Positions 1 to 5,430 of a stretch of DNA of 5,430 nucleotides are shown here, in pieces. The stretch comes from an uncultured Hyphomicrobiales bacterium (GTDB lineage: Bacteria; Pseudomonadota; Alphaproteobacteria; Rhizobiales; Aestuariivirgaceae). Position 1 is the first letter of the stretch. Every line of letters starts with the position of its first letter. The position numbers were made by a program, and so were the translations under genes. The notes under the pieces were generated by a model. The model searched no databases, was not told the DNA's origin, and worked only from the letters and a program-made list of their open reading frames with translations. The DNA is taken from positions 1 to 5,430 of the forward strand of contig CAIYXE010000358.1 in assembly GCA_903930095.1 (NCBI GenBank). The letters run 5' to 3'.

Positions 1-663
1 CGTCTTCGCCACGCTCTCCACCGTCTGGGCGGGAAGGCCATACATGAGGTCGAAGTTGACCGAGGTGAAGCCGGCCTCGCGCAGGAAATCATTGGCGGCC
101 CTGACCAGGCCGAAGCTCTGCAGGCGGTTGATCTTCATCTGCACGGGGGTTGCGAAATCCTGCACGCCGAAGCTGATGCGGGTGAAGCCCATCGACGCCA
201 GCACCTTGGCGCGCTCCTTGGTGAGGGTGCGGGGATCTGACTCGAGCGCCACCTCGCCGCCCGCTGCAAGGCCGAAGCCCTTGTCGATGGCCTCCACGAT
301 CTCGCCGATGTGGAGATCGTCGAGATAGGTGGGCGTGCCGCCGCCGAAATGGAGATGGGTGACCTTGCCCCTGCGGCCGCGGAAGAGCGCCGCCGAGCGG
401 CGAATGTCCTTGACCAGATAGGCGACGTAGCGTGCCGCGCGGTCATAGGAGTTGGGCACGGTGGTGTGGCAGCCGCAGTACCAGCAGAGCTGCCGGCAGA
501 AGGGGATGTGCACATAGACCGAAAGCGTGGCATCAGCGTTGAGCCCGGTCAGCCACTGATCGGCGGTGGCGCCTGGAAAATCCGGCTGGAACTGCACGGC
601 CGTGGGATAGCTCGTGTAGCGTGGCACATCCTGCAGGGCGAAGGGGAGTAGCTGAGTGTCCAT
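1..663 (-). CDS. hemN: Oxygen-independent coproporphyrinogen III dehydrogenase HemN (3' part lies beyond the window)
   Basis: This radical SAM enzyme oxidatively decarboxylates two propionate side chains of coproporphyrinogen III to give protoporphyrinogen IX in haem synthesis without oxygen, in the cytoplasm. Exactly 221 codons are visible, about half of the roughly 450-residue family length. Early in the protein is PRYTSYPTA (residues 14-22), a HemN hallmark. The cluster motif is CRQLCWYCGC: Cys56, Cys60 and Cys63 bind the 4Fe-4S cluster, with the extra Cys65 typical of true HemN as opposed to HemW-like relatives. Tyr50, six residues before the first Cys, matches the SAM-binding Tyr of the E. 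coli enzyme. HFGGGTPTYL (105-114), LESDPR (140-145) and FGVQDF (165-170) follow. The ATG at 663 has no convincing Shine-Dalgarno sequence; a GTG at 675 is an in-frame alternative, and an in-frame stop at 699-697 closes the frame upstream. An FNR-type box lies just upstream. The neighbouring genes have no evident haem role. Confidence 0.95.
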   Translation of the reverse strand, partial: MDTQLLPFALQDVPRYTSYPTAVQFQPDFPGATADQWLTGLNADATLSVYVHIPFCRQLCWYCGCHTTVPNSYDRAARYVAYLVKDIRRSAALFRGRRGKVTHLHFGGGTPTYLDDLHIGEIVEAIDKGFGLAAGGEVALESDPRTLTKERAKVLASMGFTRISFGVQDFATPVQMKINRLQSFGLVRAANDFLREAGFTSVNFDLMYGLPAQTVESVAKT

Positions 664-671
664 GAAGATTG

Positions 672-677
672 ACACTA
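672..677 (-). promoter_or_regulatory. Candidate -10 element of the hemN promoter
   Basis: On the minus strand this reads TAGTGT, fitting the loose TAnnnT pattern of a -10 hexamer. It was chosen because of its place: in a class II FNR-type promoter the box is centred near -41.5. With the box centre at 706.5 this puts the start of transcription near 665 and the -10 hexamer at 677-672, exactly here. The match is weak by sequence alone and depends on the neighbouring box being real. Confidence 0.35.
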
Positions 678-699
678 ATGGTTGTGAAGCTTCCCTTCA

Positions 700-713
700 T
701 TGACCTCGATCAA
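700..713 (-). promoter_or_regulatory. FNR/FixK/Anr-type box upstream of hemN
   Basis: The 14 bases TTGACCTCGATCAA (TTGATCGAGGTCAA on the minus strand) match the FNR-family consensus TTGAT-N4-ATCAA with two TTGA half sites and a 4-base centre. The box sits 36 bases upstream of the hemN ATG in the 64-base gap after the PPOX gene. Regulation of hemN by FNR, FnrL, FixK or Anr under low oxygen is well known in proteobacteria, so site and gene fit. I infer activation of hemN when oxygen is scarce. The sequence cannot say which family member binds. Confidence 0.8.
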
Positions 714-727
714 GCGGCCGGATTTTC

Positions 728-1348
728 TCAGTAGAGGCCGGTCTTGTAGTCGCCCTCGACATCCTTGTCGGCCTGCGCGGCTTCCGTTTCGTCGACGGAG
801 GCCTCGCAGGTTTGCTCCAGAATGATGCGGGCGATCGAGGGCATCAGGGTGCGGTCCTGGCGGTAGTCCGGCTCCCACAGCTTCGAGCGCTTGAGCGCCT
901 TGGCGCAGTGGAGGAAGACCTCCTCGACGGAGATCAGGATGCCGACCTTGGGCTGCTTGCCGTTCACCGTGCAGCCGGCGAGCAAGTCCGCATCATCGGT
1001 GATGCGGGCCTTGCCGTTGAGGCGCAGCGTGTCTTCGTAACCGGGAATGAAGAACAGGCAGCCGACATTCGGGTTGGCGGTGATGTTTGCCATCGTATCG
1101 AGCCGGTTGTTGCCCGGCCGGTCCGGGATCAGGATGGTGCGGTCGTCCACGACATGGACAAAGCCCGGCGGATCGCCGCGCGGCGAGAGGTCGGCCTTGC
1201 CGGCCTCGTCCGCGGTCGAGATGACGAGGAAGGGCGACATGGCGATGAACTGCCGCGAATATTTGTCGAGTGCCGGCCGCGATTTGGTGATGGCGAGGGG
1301 GTGAACCTCGCCGAACTTCGCCCGGAGCTCCCCCTCGCTGCCGATCAT
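728..1348 (-). CDS. PPOX-class probable FMN-dependent protein (DR_2398-like subfamily)
   Basis: A 206-residue soluble protein of the pyridoxamine 5'-phosphate oxidase-like split-barrel fold, a fold that usually binds FMN (or F420 in some branches). Segments I recognise from the DR_2398/MSMEG_1061-type subfamily are SPRGDPPGFV (55-64), PDRPGNNRLDT (75-85), NPNVGCLFFIPG (92-103) and a late VEEVFLHCAKALKRSKLW (141-158). The length is normal for this subfamily. The acidic tail (about 184-201) looks flexible. The substrate is unknown; it is not a standard PdxH and should not be named as one. The ATG overlaps the aminotransferase stop codon (ATGA, 1348-1345), and GAGGG lies 4 bases before the ATG, so translation is probably coupled to the gene upstream. 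Family placement is confident from sequence recall; flavin binding is inferred from the family. Confidence 0.88.
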   Translation of the reverse strand: MIGSEGELRAKFGEVHPLAITKSRPALDKYSRQFIAMSPFLVISTADEAGKADLSPRGDPPGFVHVVDDRTILIPDRPGNNRLDTMANITANPNVGCLFFIPGYEDTLRLNGKARITDDADLLAGCTVNGKQPKVGILISVEEVFLHCAKALKRSKLWEPDYRQDRTLMPSIARIILEQTCEASVDETEAAQADKDVEGDYKTGLY

Positions 1349-2727
1349 GCCGCCCTCGCGTTTTCCTTGGCTGCCCAGGCCTCCATGCGGTCGAGGCCCT
1401 TCTCGACGATGTCGAACATCTCGTGGATCTCATCGGTGGTGATGATGAGCGGCGGGCAGAATGCGATCGCGTCCTGGATGTTGCGGACGATGAGGCCAAG
1501 CTCCTGCATGGCGTTCACCGTGTTGGCGCCCATCATCTTCTTGGGGTCGAAGGGCCGCTTCGTGGCCTTGTCGGCGACGAGTTCCACCGCACCGATGAGG
1601 CCCACGCCGCGCGCCTCGCCCACCAGCGGGTGATCGGCAAGCTTCTTCAGGCGCATCTGGAACACCGGGCTCATCTTCGCGGCATGCTCCATGATCTTGT
1701 CGCGCTGATAGATCTCGATGGTCTTGAGCGAGATGGCGCAGCCCACGGGATGGGCCGTGTAGGTGTAGCCGTGGCCGAAGGTGCCGAGCTTGCGGCTTTC
1801 GTCCAGCATCGCCTGGTAGAGATCTTCCTCGATGGTCAAGGCAGACAGCGGGAAATAGGCCGAGGTGATGGCCTTGGCCATGGAGATCGACTGCGGCTTC
1901 ATGCCGAAGGTGGTGGTGCCGAACCAGTTGCCGGTGCGGCCGAAGCCGCAGATCACCTCATCCGCGATGAAGCGGATGTCGTAGCGGGCGAGGATGGCGT
2001 TGACCTTCTCCCAATAGCCCGCAGGCGGCAGCAGCACGCCGCCCGCCCCCATGAGCGGCTCCGCGATGAAGGCGGCAACGGTGTCCGGCCCCTCCTTGAT
2101 GATCAGCTGCTCGAGGTCATCCGCCATGCGCTGGGCGAATTCCGCCTCGCTCTCGCCGTCCTTGCCGAAGCGGTAGTGGTGCGGGCAGGAGGTGTGGAGG
2201 ATGTTGGCGATCGGCAGATCGAAATCATTGTGCACCCAGGGCAGCCCGGTGAGCGAGGCGGACGCGATGGTGACGCCGTGATAGCCGCGGATGCGGCTGA
2301 TGATCTTCTTCTTCTCACGCTTGCCGCGGGCGTTGTTGTAGTACCACGACAGCTTGATCTGCATGTCGTTGGCCTCGGAGCCCGAGGAGCCGAAGAGCAC
2401 CTTGGAGGCCGGGCAGGGAGCGATCTCCTTGAGCTTCTCTGAAAGCTCGATCACGCCATCATGCGACTTGCCGCTGAAGGCGTGGGTGAAGGACACCCTG
2501 CGCAGCGCCTCGGCGCCGGCTTCCGCGACCTCCTGGTTGCCGTAGCCCAGTGCCGTGCACCACAGGCCCGCCATGCCTTCGATGTAGCGCTTGCCCGTGT
2601 CGTCATAGAGATGGATGCCACGGCCTTCGTTGAGGATGAGCGGGCCCACCTCGCGGTGGCGCGCGAGGTTGGTGTAGGGGTGGATTACCGTCTCGATGTC
2701 GCGGACGGCCATGTTGGACAAGGGCAT
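1345..2727 (-). CDS. Class III PLP-dependent aminotransferase (omega-amino acid:pyruvate type)
   Basis: Fold-type I PLP enzyme that probably moves the amino group from an omega-amino acid, diamine or other amine to a keto acid such as pyruvate. Residues are numbered from the outer ATG at 2733 (462 aa). Visible are MAGLWC..GYG (54-65, typical of omega-transaminases), the PLP phosphate loop SSGSEAND (116-123), GYHG (150-153) whose Tyr stacks on PLP, ADEVICGFGRTG (257-268) with Asp258 pairing with the pyridine nitrogen, catalytic Lys287 in SMAKAITSAY, GYTYTAHPVG (322-331), and Arg417 near the position of the substrate-carboxylate Arg in Chromobacterium-type enzymes. All key residues are present. 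Start: AGGAGG at 2741-2736 is only 2 bases from the ATG at 2733 but 8 bases from the in-frame ATG at 2727, so I prefer 2727 (460 aa). Relatives include SpuC, Tpa and beta-alanine:pyruvate transaminases; the exact substrate cannot be told. The stop overlaps the start of the PPOX gene. Confidence 0.93.
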   Translation of the reverse strand: MPLSNMAVRDIETVIHPYTNLARHREVGPLILNEGRGIHLYDDTGKRYIEGMAGLWCTALGYGNQEVAEAGAEALRRVSFTHAFSGKSHDGVIELSEKLKEIAPCPASKVLFGSSGSEANDMQIKLSWYYNNARGKREKKKIISRIRGYHGVTIASASLTGLPWVHNDFDLPIANILHTSCPHHYRFGKDGESEAEFAQRMADDLEQLIIKEGPDTVAAFIAEPLMGAGGVLLPPAGYWEKVNAILARYDIRFIADEVICGFGRTGNWFGTTTFGMKPQSISMAKAITSAYFPLSALTIEEDLYQAMLDESRKLGTFGHGYTYTAHPVGCAISLKTIEIYQRDKIMEHAAKMSPVFQMRLKKLADHPLVGEARGVGLIGAVELVADKATKRPFDPKKMMGANTVNAMQELGLIVRNIQDAIAFCPPLIITTDEIHEMFDIVEKGLDRMEAWAAKENARAA

Positions 2728-2735
2728 GCTCATCT

Positions 2736-2741
2736 CCTCCT
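2736..2741 (-). promoter_or_regulatory. Ribosome binding site that decides the aminotransferase start
   Basis: The minus strand reads AGGAGG here, a perfect anti-16S match. It leaves 8 bases to the ATG at 2727 (near optimal) and only 2 to the ATG at 2733 (too short), so it supports the inner methionine (third residue of the longer reading). Confidence 0.75.
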
Positions 2742-2752
2742 GAAGCCCGGGG

Positions 2753-2761
2753 ACTATAACA
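2753..2761 (-). promoter_or_regulatory. Candidate extended -10 promoter for the aminotransferase/PPOX pair
   Basis: The minus strand reads TGTTATAGT: a TATAGT hexamer (2758-2753) preceded by a TGn extension. No good -35 hexamer is seen at 17 or 18 bases. Transcription would start near 2746, just ahead of the AGGAGG, giving a leader of about 20 bases. It lies in the short gap after the CDF-like gene, so read-through from that gene is also possible. Confidence 0.4.
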
Positions 2762-2796
2762 GCCGTTTCGAAGAAAAGAACAGGGTTCGGGTGGTT

Positions 2797-3741
2797 TCAG
2801 TCAGCCATGACGGGGGTGACGGTGACGCGGCTTCCGGGGATCGCGGCCTCCATGTCGGTGACCACGGCCTTGGTGATGCGGGCCACATCGGCAAAGGCGA
2901 GGTCTCCGGCGAAGCCCAGGCCCAGATGCACCTCGATGCTGGAGCCCGACTGGCGGCTCTGGCACCATTTGAGTGCATCGTAATTGCTGTAGTTCCGCGC
3001 GAGGACCTGGTTGATCTTCACCTGCAGCTCCTCCGGCAGGGTACGGTCGAGCAGGTCCGGGAGCGAGGACTTGATGAGCTCATAGGCGGCGTGGAGCGTC
3101 ACCAGCGTCACGATCAACACGCCGACGCGCTCGGCCCAGAGCGCCAGCGCCATGCTGCTCGTCAGCTGGTTCAGCGCCACGCAGAGGGTGACCACGAGGG
3201 AGCCGATCGACTTGGCGATCTTGGCGTGGAACTGGGCGGTGACCAGCACGGACTTGCCGGTCTTCATCGCCTGGTAGAGCGGATGGAGGAGAGCGAGATT
3301 GACGCTGAGGTTGGCGAAGGCGAGGCCCACCGCCACATAGCTCATGGCATCGACTTCCTGGGTTTCGGCCGGGCTGCTGTTCAGCAGCCTGACCCAGATA
3401 TAGACCACGGAAGCAGTGAGCATAACGGCCACGCTGAGGGAGAGGATCTGCTCCACCTTGCCCATGCCGAAATCATAGTCGCCCGTCTGGCCACGGTGAA
3501 TCTTGCGCAGCGTCATCCAGGAGAGGATGGTGACCGTGATCATCAGCATGCCACGTATCACCTCGCCCAGTATGGTGAGGGAGCCGACCTCGATCGCTAT
3601 CCAGAGATAGGGGCCAACCAGAAGAAGATCATAGATGAAGGCGGAAAAAACCGCCCGCTCCCTTTGCAGTTTCTCTGGTGTGAGCAAGTTCTTGAAGTCC
3701 TCGAACGCATTGACACGGCAACGGCCTGGAAGATTGTGCAC
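2797..3741 (-). CDS. CDF-fold membrane protein with degenerate metal sites
   Basis: A 314-residue inner-membrane protein with the layout of a cation diffusion facilitator such as E. coli YiiP. There are about six hydrophobic segments (roughly residues 34-53, 57-78, 98-120, 131-155, 165-192, 197-220), then a cytoplasmic ferredoxin-like domain (about 225-314). Family marks include FGMGKVEQ (91-98), LLDRTLPEE (230-238), SRQSG (262-266), EVHLGL (270-275) and IPGSRVTV (301-308). Aligned by eye to YiiP recalled from memory, the membrane-site acids of TM2 become Arg63 and Met67, the TM5 HxxxD is broken (Phe171/Ile175), the loop ligands become Thr86, Tyr89 and Met93, and of the cytoplasmic ligands only His272 remains. 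Zinc export by the usual route is therefore doubtful. Start: GTG at 3741 follows an in-frame stop (3753-3751) and has no Shine-Dalgarno; a TTG at 3687 behind GAGGA is an alternative. The downstream aminotransferase begins after about 65 bases. Confidence 0.85.
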   Translation of the reverse strand: MHNLPGRCRVNAFEDFKNLLTPEKLQRERAVFSAFIYDLLLVGPYLWIAIEVGSLTILGEVIRGMLMITVTILSWMTLRKIHRGQTGDYDFGMGKVEQILSLSVAVMLTASVVYIWVRLLNSSPAETQEVDAMSYVAVGLAFANLSVNLALLHPLYQAMKTGKSVLVTAQFHAKIAKSIGSLVVTLCVALNQLTSSMALALWAERVGVLIVTLVTLHAAYELIKSSLPDLLDRTLPEELQVKINQVLARNYSNYDALKWCQSRQSGSSIEVHLGLGFAGDLAFADVARITKAVVTDMEAAIPGSRVTVTPVMAD

Positions 3742-3819
3742 GCGCGGGGTTCATGGCGACAAGAAACTCTCGCGCGAAACAGCTACCGTTCCGGTTATGC
3801 CGCCGGCGCTGCCGGGCTC

Positions 3820-3850
3820 CATCGAGCGGAAGCAGGGGTCCCGCTCGATG
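3820..3850. repeat. Perfect 10-bp inverted repeat
   Basis: Arms CATCGAGCGG (3820-3829) and CCGCTCGATG (3841-3850) are exact reverse complements around an 11-base loop. In RNA from either strand this would form a stable GC-rich hairpin. No T-run follows on either side, so it is not a standard intrinsic terminator. It lies 26 bases from the next hairpin and is probably a unit of the same composite repeat. Confidence 0.75.
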
Positions 3851-3875
3851 TCTGCATGTGCTGCAACGAGACGGG

Positions 3876-3895
3876 ATGCCAGCTTCCGCTGGCAT
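3876..3895. repeat. REP-like hairpin, 8-bp perfect stem
   Basis: Arms ATGCCAGC (3876-3883) and GCTGGCAT (3888-3895) are exact reverse complements around TTCC. On the minus strand the loop is GGAA, a GNRA tetraloop closed by C-G, which favours a stable RNA hairpin. With its flanks (GGG on the left, GACGG on the right) it resembles a very common bacterial palindromic repeat with a GTCATnCC...GGnAT core. Copy number in this genome cannot be judged from one window. Confidence 0.75.
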
Positions 3896-3914
3896 GACGG
3901 CAAGAAATCGGGAG

Positions 3915-3953
3915 TTGATCTCACCTGATCGAAAAGAACTCGCGCAAGATCAA
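3915..3953. repeat. Short inverted repeat with a long loop
   Basis: TTGATCT (3915-3921) and AGATCAA (3947-3953) are exact 7-base reverse complements separated by 25 bases. Alone this could be chance; it is listed because it fills the space between the REP-like hairpin and the larger palindrome at 3961 and may belong to the same mosaic. It is not an FNR box, because the spacing between half sites is wrong. Confidence 0.4.
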
Positions 3954-3960
3954 TTACTTG

Positions 3961-4010
3961 AGCATGATCTCATCGCAAAAGTGGTTTCCACTCTTGCGGA
4001 TCATGTTCTA
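3961..4010. repeat. Rhizobiales-type dispersed palindromic element overlapping the ligase stop codon
   Basis: Nested arms are CATGATC (3963-3969) with GATCATG (3999-4005), and CGCAAAAGTGG (3974-3984) with CCACTCTTGCG (3988-3998), around a TTT loop, with a 4-base bulge (3970-3973) on one side. In minus-strand RNA the single inner mismatch is a G-U pair, so the 11-bp stem is complete and the loop is AAA. From memory it closely matches a short palindrome scattered in many Rhizobiales genomes (GATCATGCTC ends, AAAAGTGG core). The ligase stop codon TAG (4010-4008) lies at the edge of the element. It may act as a transcript 3'-end hairpin, but no T-run follows. Confidence 0.75.
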
Positions 4011-5430
4011 GCCGTTCGGGAAACGATAGTCGTGGAACTGGCGGCGCAGTTCCAGCTTGGAGATCTTGCCCGTGGCCGTGTGGGGGATCTCGGGGAGGAA
4101 GGCAATGTCGTCCGGCATCCACCACTTCGCGATCCTGCCGCCGAGATGGGCCAAGACCTCCTCCCGGGTGACGGAGGAGCCGGGCTTGCGGACGATTACC
4201 AGCAATGGCCGCTCGTCCCACTTCGGATGGGGCAGGCCGATTGCCGCGGCTTCGTGAACGCCAGCACAACCGAGCGCAATGTTCTCGATCTCGATCGAGG
4301 AGATCCATTCGCCGCCGGACTTGATCACATCCTTGGCGCGGTCGGTGATCTGCATGTAGCCATAGTCATCGATGGTGGCGACGTCGCCCGTGTCGAACCA
4401 GCCATCGGCATCAAAGGCGCCCATGCCTTCGCCCTTGAAATAGCTTTTTGCCACGGCGGGGCCCTTCACCTTCAGGCGGCCGAAGGTCCGGCCGTCATGG
4501 GGCAGCGTGTTGCCCTCGTCGTCGGTGATCTTCATGTCCACCATGAAGGGCGGGCGGCCCTGCTTGAGCTTGAGCGTCCACCAGTCCTCAGCGGGCAATT
4601 CCGCCGCGCGGCCGGACTGGACGCCAAGCGAGCCGATGGGGCTCATCTCCGTCATGCCCCAGGCGTGGATCACGTCGGTGTCATAGGCTTCGACGAAGGC
4701 CTTCATGATGGATTCGGGGCAGGCGGAGCCGCCGATCACCACGCGGTCGATGTGAGGGAGCCTCAGGTGCGGGTTCTGCTCCAGATGGTTGAGCAGCATG
4801 AGCCAGACGGTGGGAACCGCGGCGGTGATCGTGACCTTGCCCTCGGTCAGCATCTCGTAGATCGATGCGCCGTCGAGCTTGGGGCCCGGCATCACCAATG
4901 CGGCGCCGGAAATCGGTGCGGAGAAGGCAATGGACCAGGCATTGGCGTGGAACATTGGTACGACGGGCATGGCGACATCGCGGCTGGAGAGCGCCATCGC
5001 ATCGCCCAGCGCGCACATCAGCCCGTGCAGCACATTGGAGCGGTGGGAATAGAGCACGCCCTTGGGGTTTCCCGTGGTGCCGCTGGTGTAGCACATGCCG
5101 CAGGCGGTGTTCTCATCGAACTCCGGCCAGCGGAAATCCGGGTCACCCTCCGCGATGAGGTCCTCGTAGCAGACGGGGTTCTTCAGCGTGGTCACCGGCA
5201 TGTGGGCGGCATCCGTCATGATGACGAAGCCCTTGATGCGCGGCAGCGAGTCCTGCAGCTTTTCGAACAGTGGCACGAAGGAGAGATCTGTGAAGATCCA
5301 CTGATCCTCGGCGTGGTTGATGATGTAGGTGAGCTGGTCGGCGAAGAGCCGCGGGTTCAGCGTATGGACGATGGCGCCAAGCCCCATGACGCCATACCAG
5401 ATTTCGAGGTGGCGCCAGGTGTTCCACGCC
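4008..5430 (-). CDS. Fatty acyl-CoA ligase (AMP-forming), N-terminus beyond the window
   Basis: ANL-superfamily enzyme that activates a fatty or other carboxylic acid with ATP to an acyl-adenylate and then to acyl-CoA, feeding beta-oxidation. The frame stays open to the right edge, and residues upstream of the Met at 5387 ([14 protein letters not shown]) are family-like, so that Met is internal. 473 residues are visible; relatives are about 540, so some 70 are missing. Counting from the edge: P-loop-like [11 protein letters not shown] (114-124), FHANAW (160-165), adenine-binding WGMTE (257-261), WFDTGD (344-349) whose Asp holds the ribose, TDRAKD (362-367), hinge KSGGEW (370-375), and the C-terminal catalytic Lys455 in TATGK. 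All are intact. The KWWMPDD and HDYR tail suggests the AlkK/DmdB-like medium-chain group, so the substrate could be a medium- or long-chain fatty acid or a methylthio-acid. The TAG stop lies within a palindromic repeat. Confidence 0.93.
   Translation of the reverse strand, partial: AWNTWRHLEIWYGVMGLGAIVHTLNPRLFADQLTYIINHAEDQWIFTDLSFVPLFEKLQDSLPRIKGFVIMTDAAHMPVTTLKNPVCYEDLIAEGDPDFRWPEFDENTACGMCYTSGTTGNPKGVLYSHRSNVLHGLMCALGDAMALSSRDVAMPVVPMFHANAWSIAFSAPISGAALVMPGPKLDGASIYEMLTEGKVTITAAVPTVWLMLLNHLEQNPHLRLPHIDRVVIGGSACPESIMKAFVEAYDTDVIHAWGMTEMSPIGSLGVQSGRAAELPAEDWWTLKLKQGRPPFMVDMKITDDEGNTLPHDGRTFGRLKVKGPAVAKSYFKGEGMGAFDADGWFDTGDVATIDDYGYMQITDRAKDVIKSGGEWISSIEIENIALGCAGVHEAAAIGLPHPKWDERPLLVIVRKPGSSVTREEVLAHLGGRIAKWWMPDDIAFLPEIPHTATGKISKLELRRQFHDYRFPNG

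Larger units (their letters stand above)
3742..4007. other. Intergenic region made largely of inverted repeats
   Basis: This gap between the acyl-CoA ligase and the CDF-like gene holds no convincing gene. From 3820 to 4010 it is largely occupied by four inverted repeats, listed separately, which together resemble the mosaic intergenic elements known from Rhizobiales genomes. The promoter of the CDF-like gene should lie in 3742-3960, but I find no hexamer pair I would defend. The short open frames across it show no family resemblance. Confidence 0.7.

Noticed and set aside
728..1348. PdxH (pyridoxamine 5'-phosphate oxidase proper)
   Set aside because: The motifs match the DR_2398-like branch and lack the PdxH C-terminal pattern, so only the broad PPOX class is claimed.
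812..1633. Plus-strand open frame (273 codons)
   Set aside because: Antisense to the PPOX gene and the end of the aminotransferase; no family resemblance.
1423..2442. Plus-strand open frame (339 codons)
   Set aside because: Wholly antisense to the aminotransferase, which has all its catalytic residues. The Arg/His/Gly/Asp-rich translation is a typical shadow.
1345..2733. Glutamate-1-semialdehyde aminomutase (HemL), suggested by the nearby hemN
   Set aside because: The N-terminal MAGLWC..GYG, the SMAKAITSAY lysine region and the ADEVICGFGRTG form are of the omega-transaminase type, not HemL.
3629..3895. Possible small minus-strand gene overlapping the CDF-like start
   Set aside because: It runs through the repeat hairpins and out of frame through the CDF N-terminus, with no recognisable domain and no clear ribosome binding site.
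2461..3897. Long plus-strand open frame (478 codons)
   Set aside because: It lies opposite two well-supported minus-strand genes and the repeat region, its translation resembles no family, and it is rich in His, Gly, Asp and Glu as expected for the antisense of GC-rich coding DNA.
3947..3964. FNR-like box near TCAATTACTTGA
   Set aside because: The half sites are in the wrong order (TCAA then TTGA) for an FNR-family site.
3974..3998. Intrinsic terminator for the acyl-CoA ligase
   Set aside because: The hairpin is good, but neither strand has the T-run that should follow. It is listed as a repeat only.
5385..5387. ATG at 5387 as the true start of the acyl-CoA ligase
   Set aside because: The frame upstream to the window edge encodes conserved family sequence, so the gene simply continues beyond the window.

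Overview
This is a GC-rich window whose five recognisable genes all lie on the minus strand, so transcription runs from right to left. The gene content, the protein character and a dispersed-type palindromic repeat at 3961-4010 suggest an alphaproteobacterium, most likely of the order Hyphomicrobiales (Rhizobiales). That placement is an inference from family resemblance and not from a marker gene.

Layout in transcription order, right to left: (1) 5430-4008, a fatty acyl-CoA ligase of the ANL adenylating superfamily, cut at its N-terminus by the window edge. (2) 4007-3742, a 266-base gap filled largely by inverted repeats that look like a mosaic intergenic element; the repeat nearest the ligase carries its stop codon. 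(3) 3741-2797, a membrane protein of the cation diffusion facilitator (CDF) fold that lacks nearly all the metal ligands known from that family. (4) 2727 (or 2733)-1345, a class III (omega-amino acid type) PLP aminotransferase with its own good ribosome binding site and a candidate extended -10 promoter. (5) 1348-728, a flavoprotein-like protein of the PPOX class (DR_2398-like subfamily), overlapping the aminotransferase by four bases (ATGA), so the two are very probably co-translated. (6) 663-1, the first 221 residues of HemN, the oxygen-independent coproporphyrinogen III dehydrogenase, running off the left edge.

The clearest regulatory signal is an FNR/FixK-type box (TTGACCTCGATCAA, 700-713) 36 bases upstream of hemN. 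It fits low-oxygen activation of anaerobic haem synthesis, and its spacing suggests an extremely short or absent mRNA leader.

The genes do not form one obvious pathway. The aminotransferase and PPOX protein are a genuine pair; the ligase, CDF-like protein and hemN look like independent neighbours. I see no RNA gene, insertion sequence, CRISPR array, phage gene or defence system, and no clear evidence of a previously undescribed multi-gene system. The items most worth a second look are the ligand-poor CDF homologue, the leaderless-looking FNR-type promoter of hemN, the aminotransferase/PPOX coupling, and the repeat mosaic.
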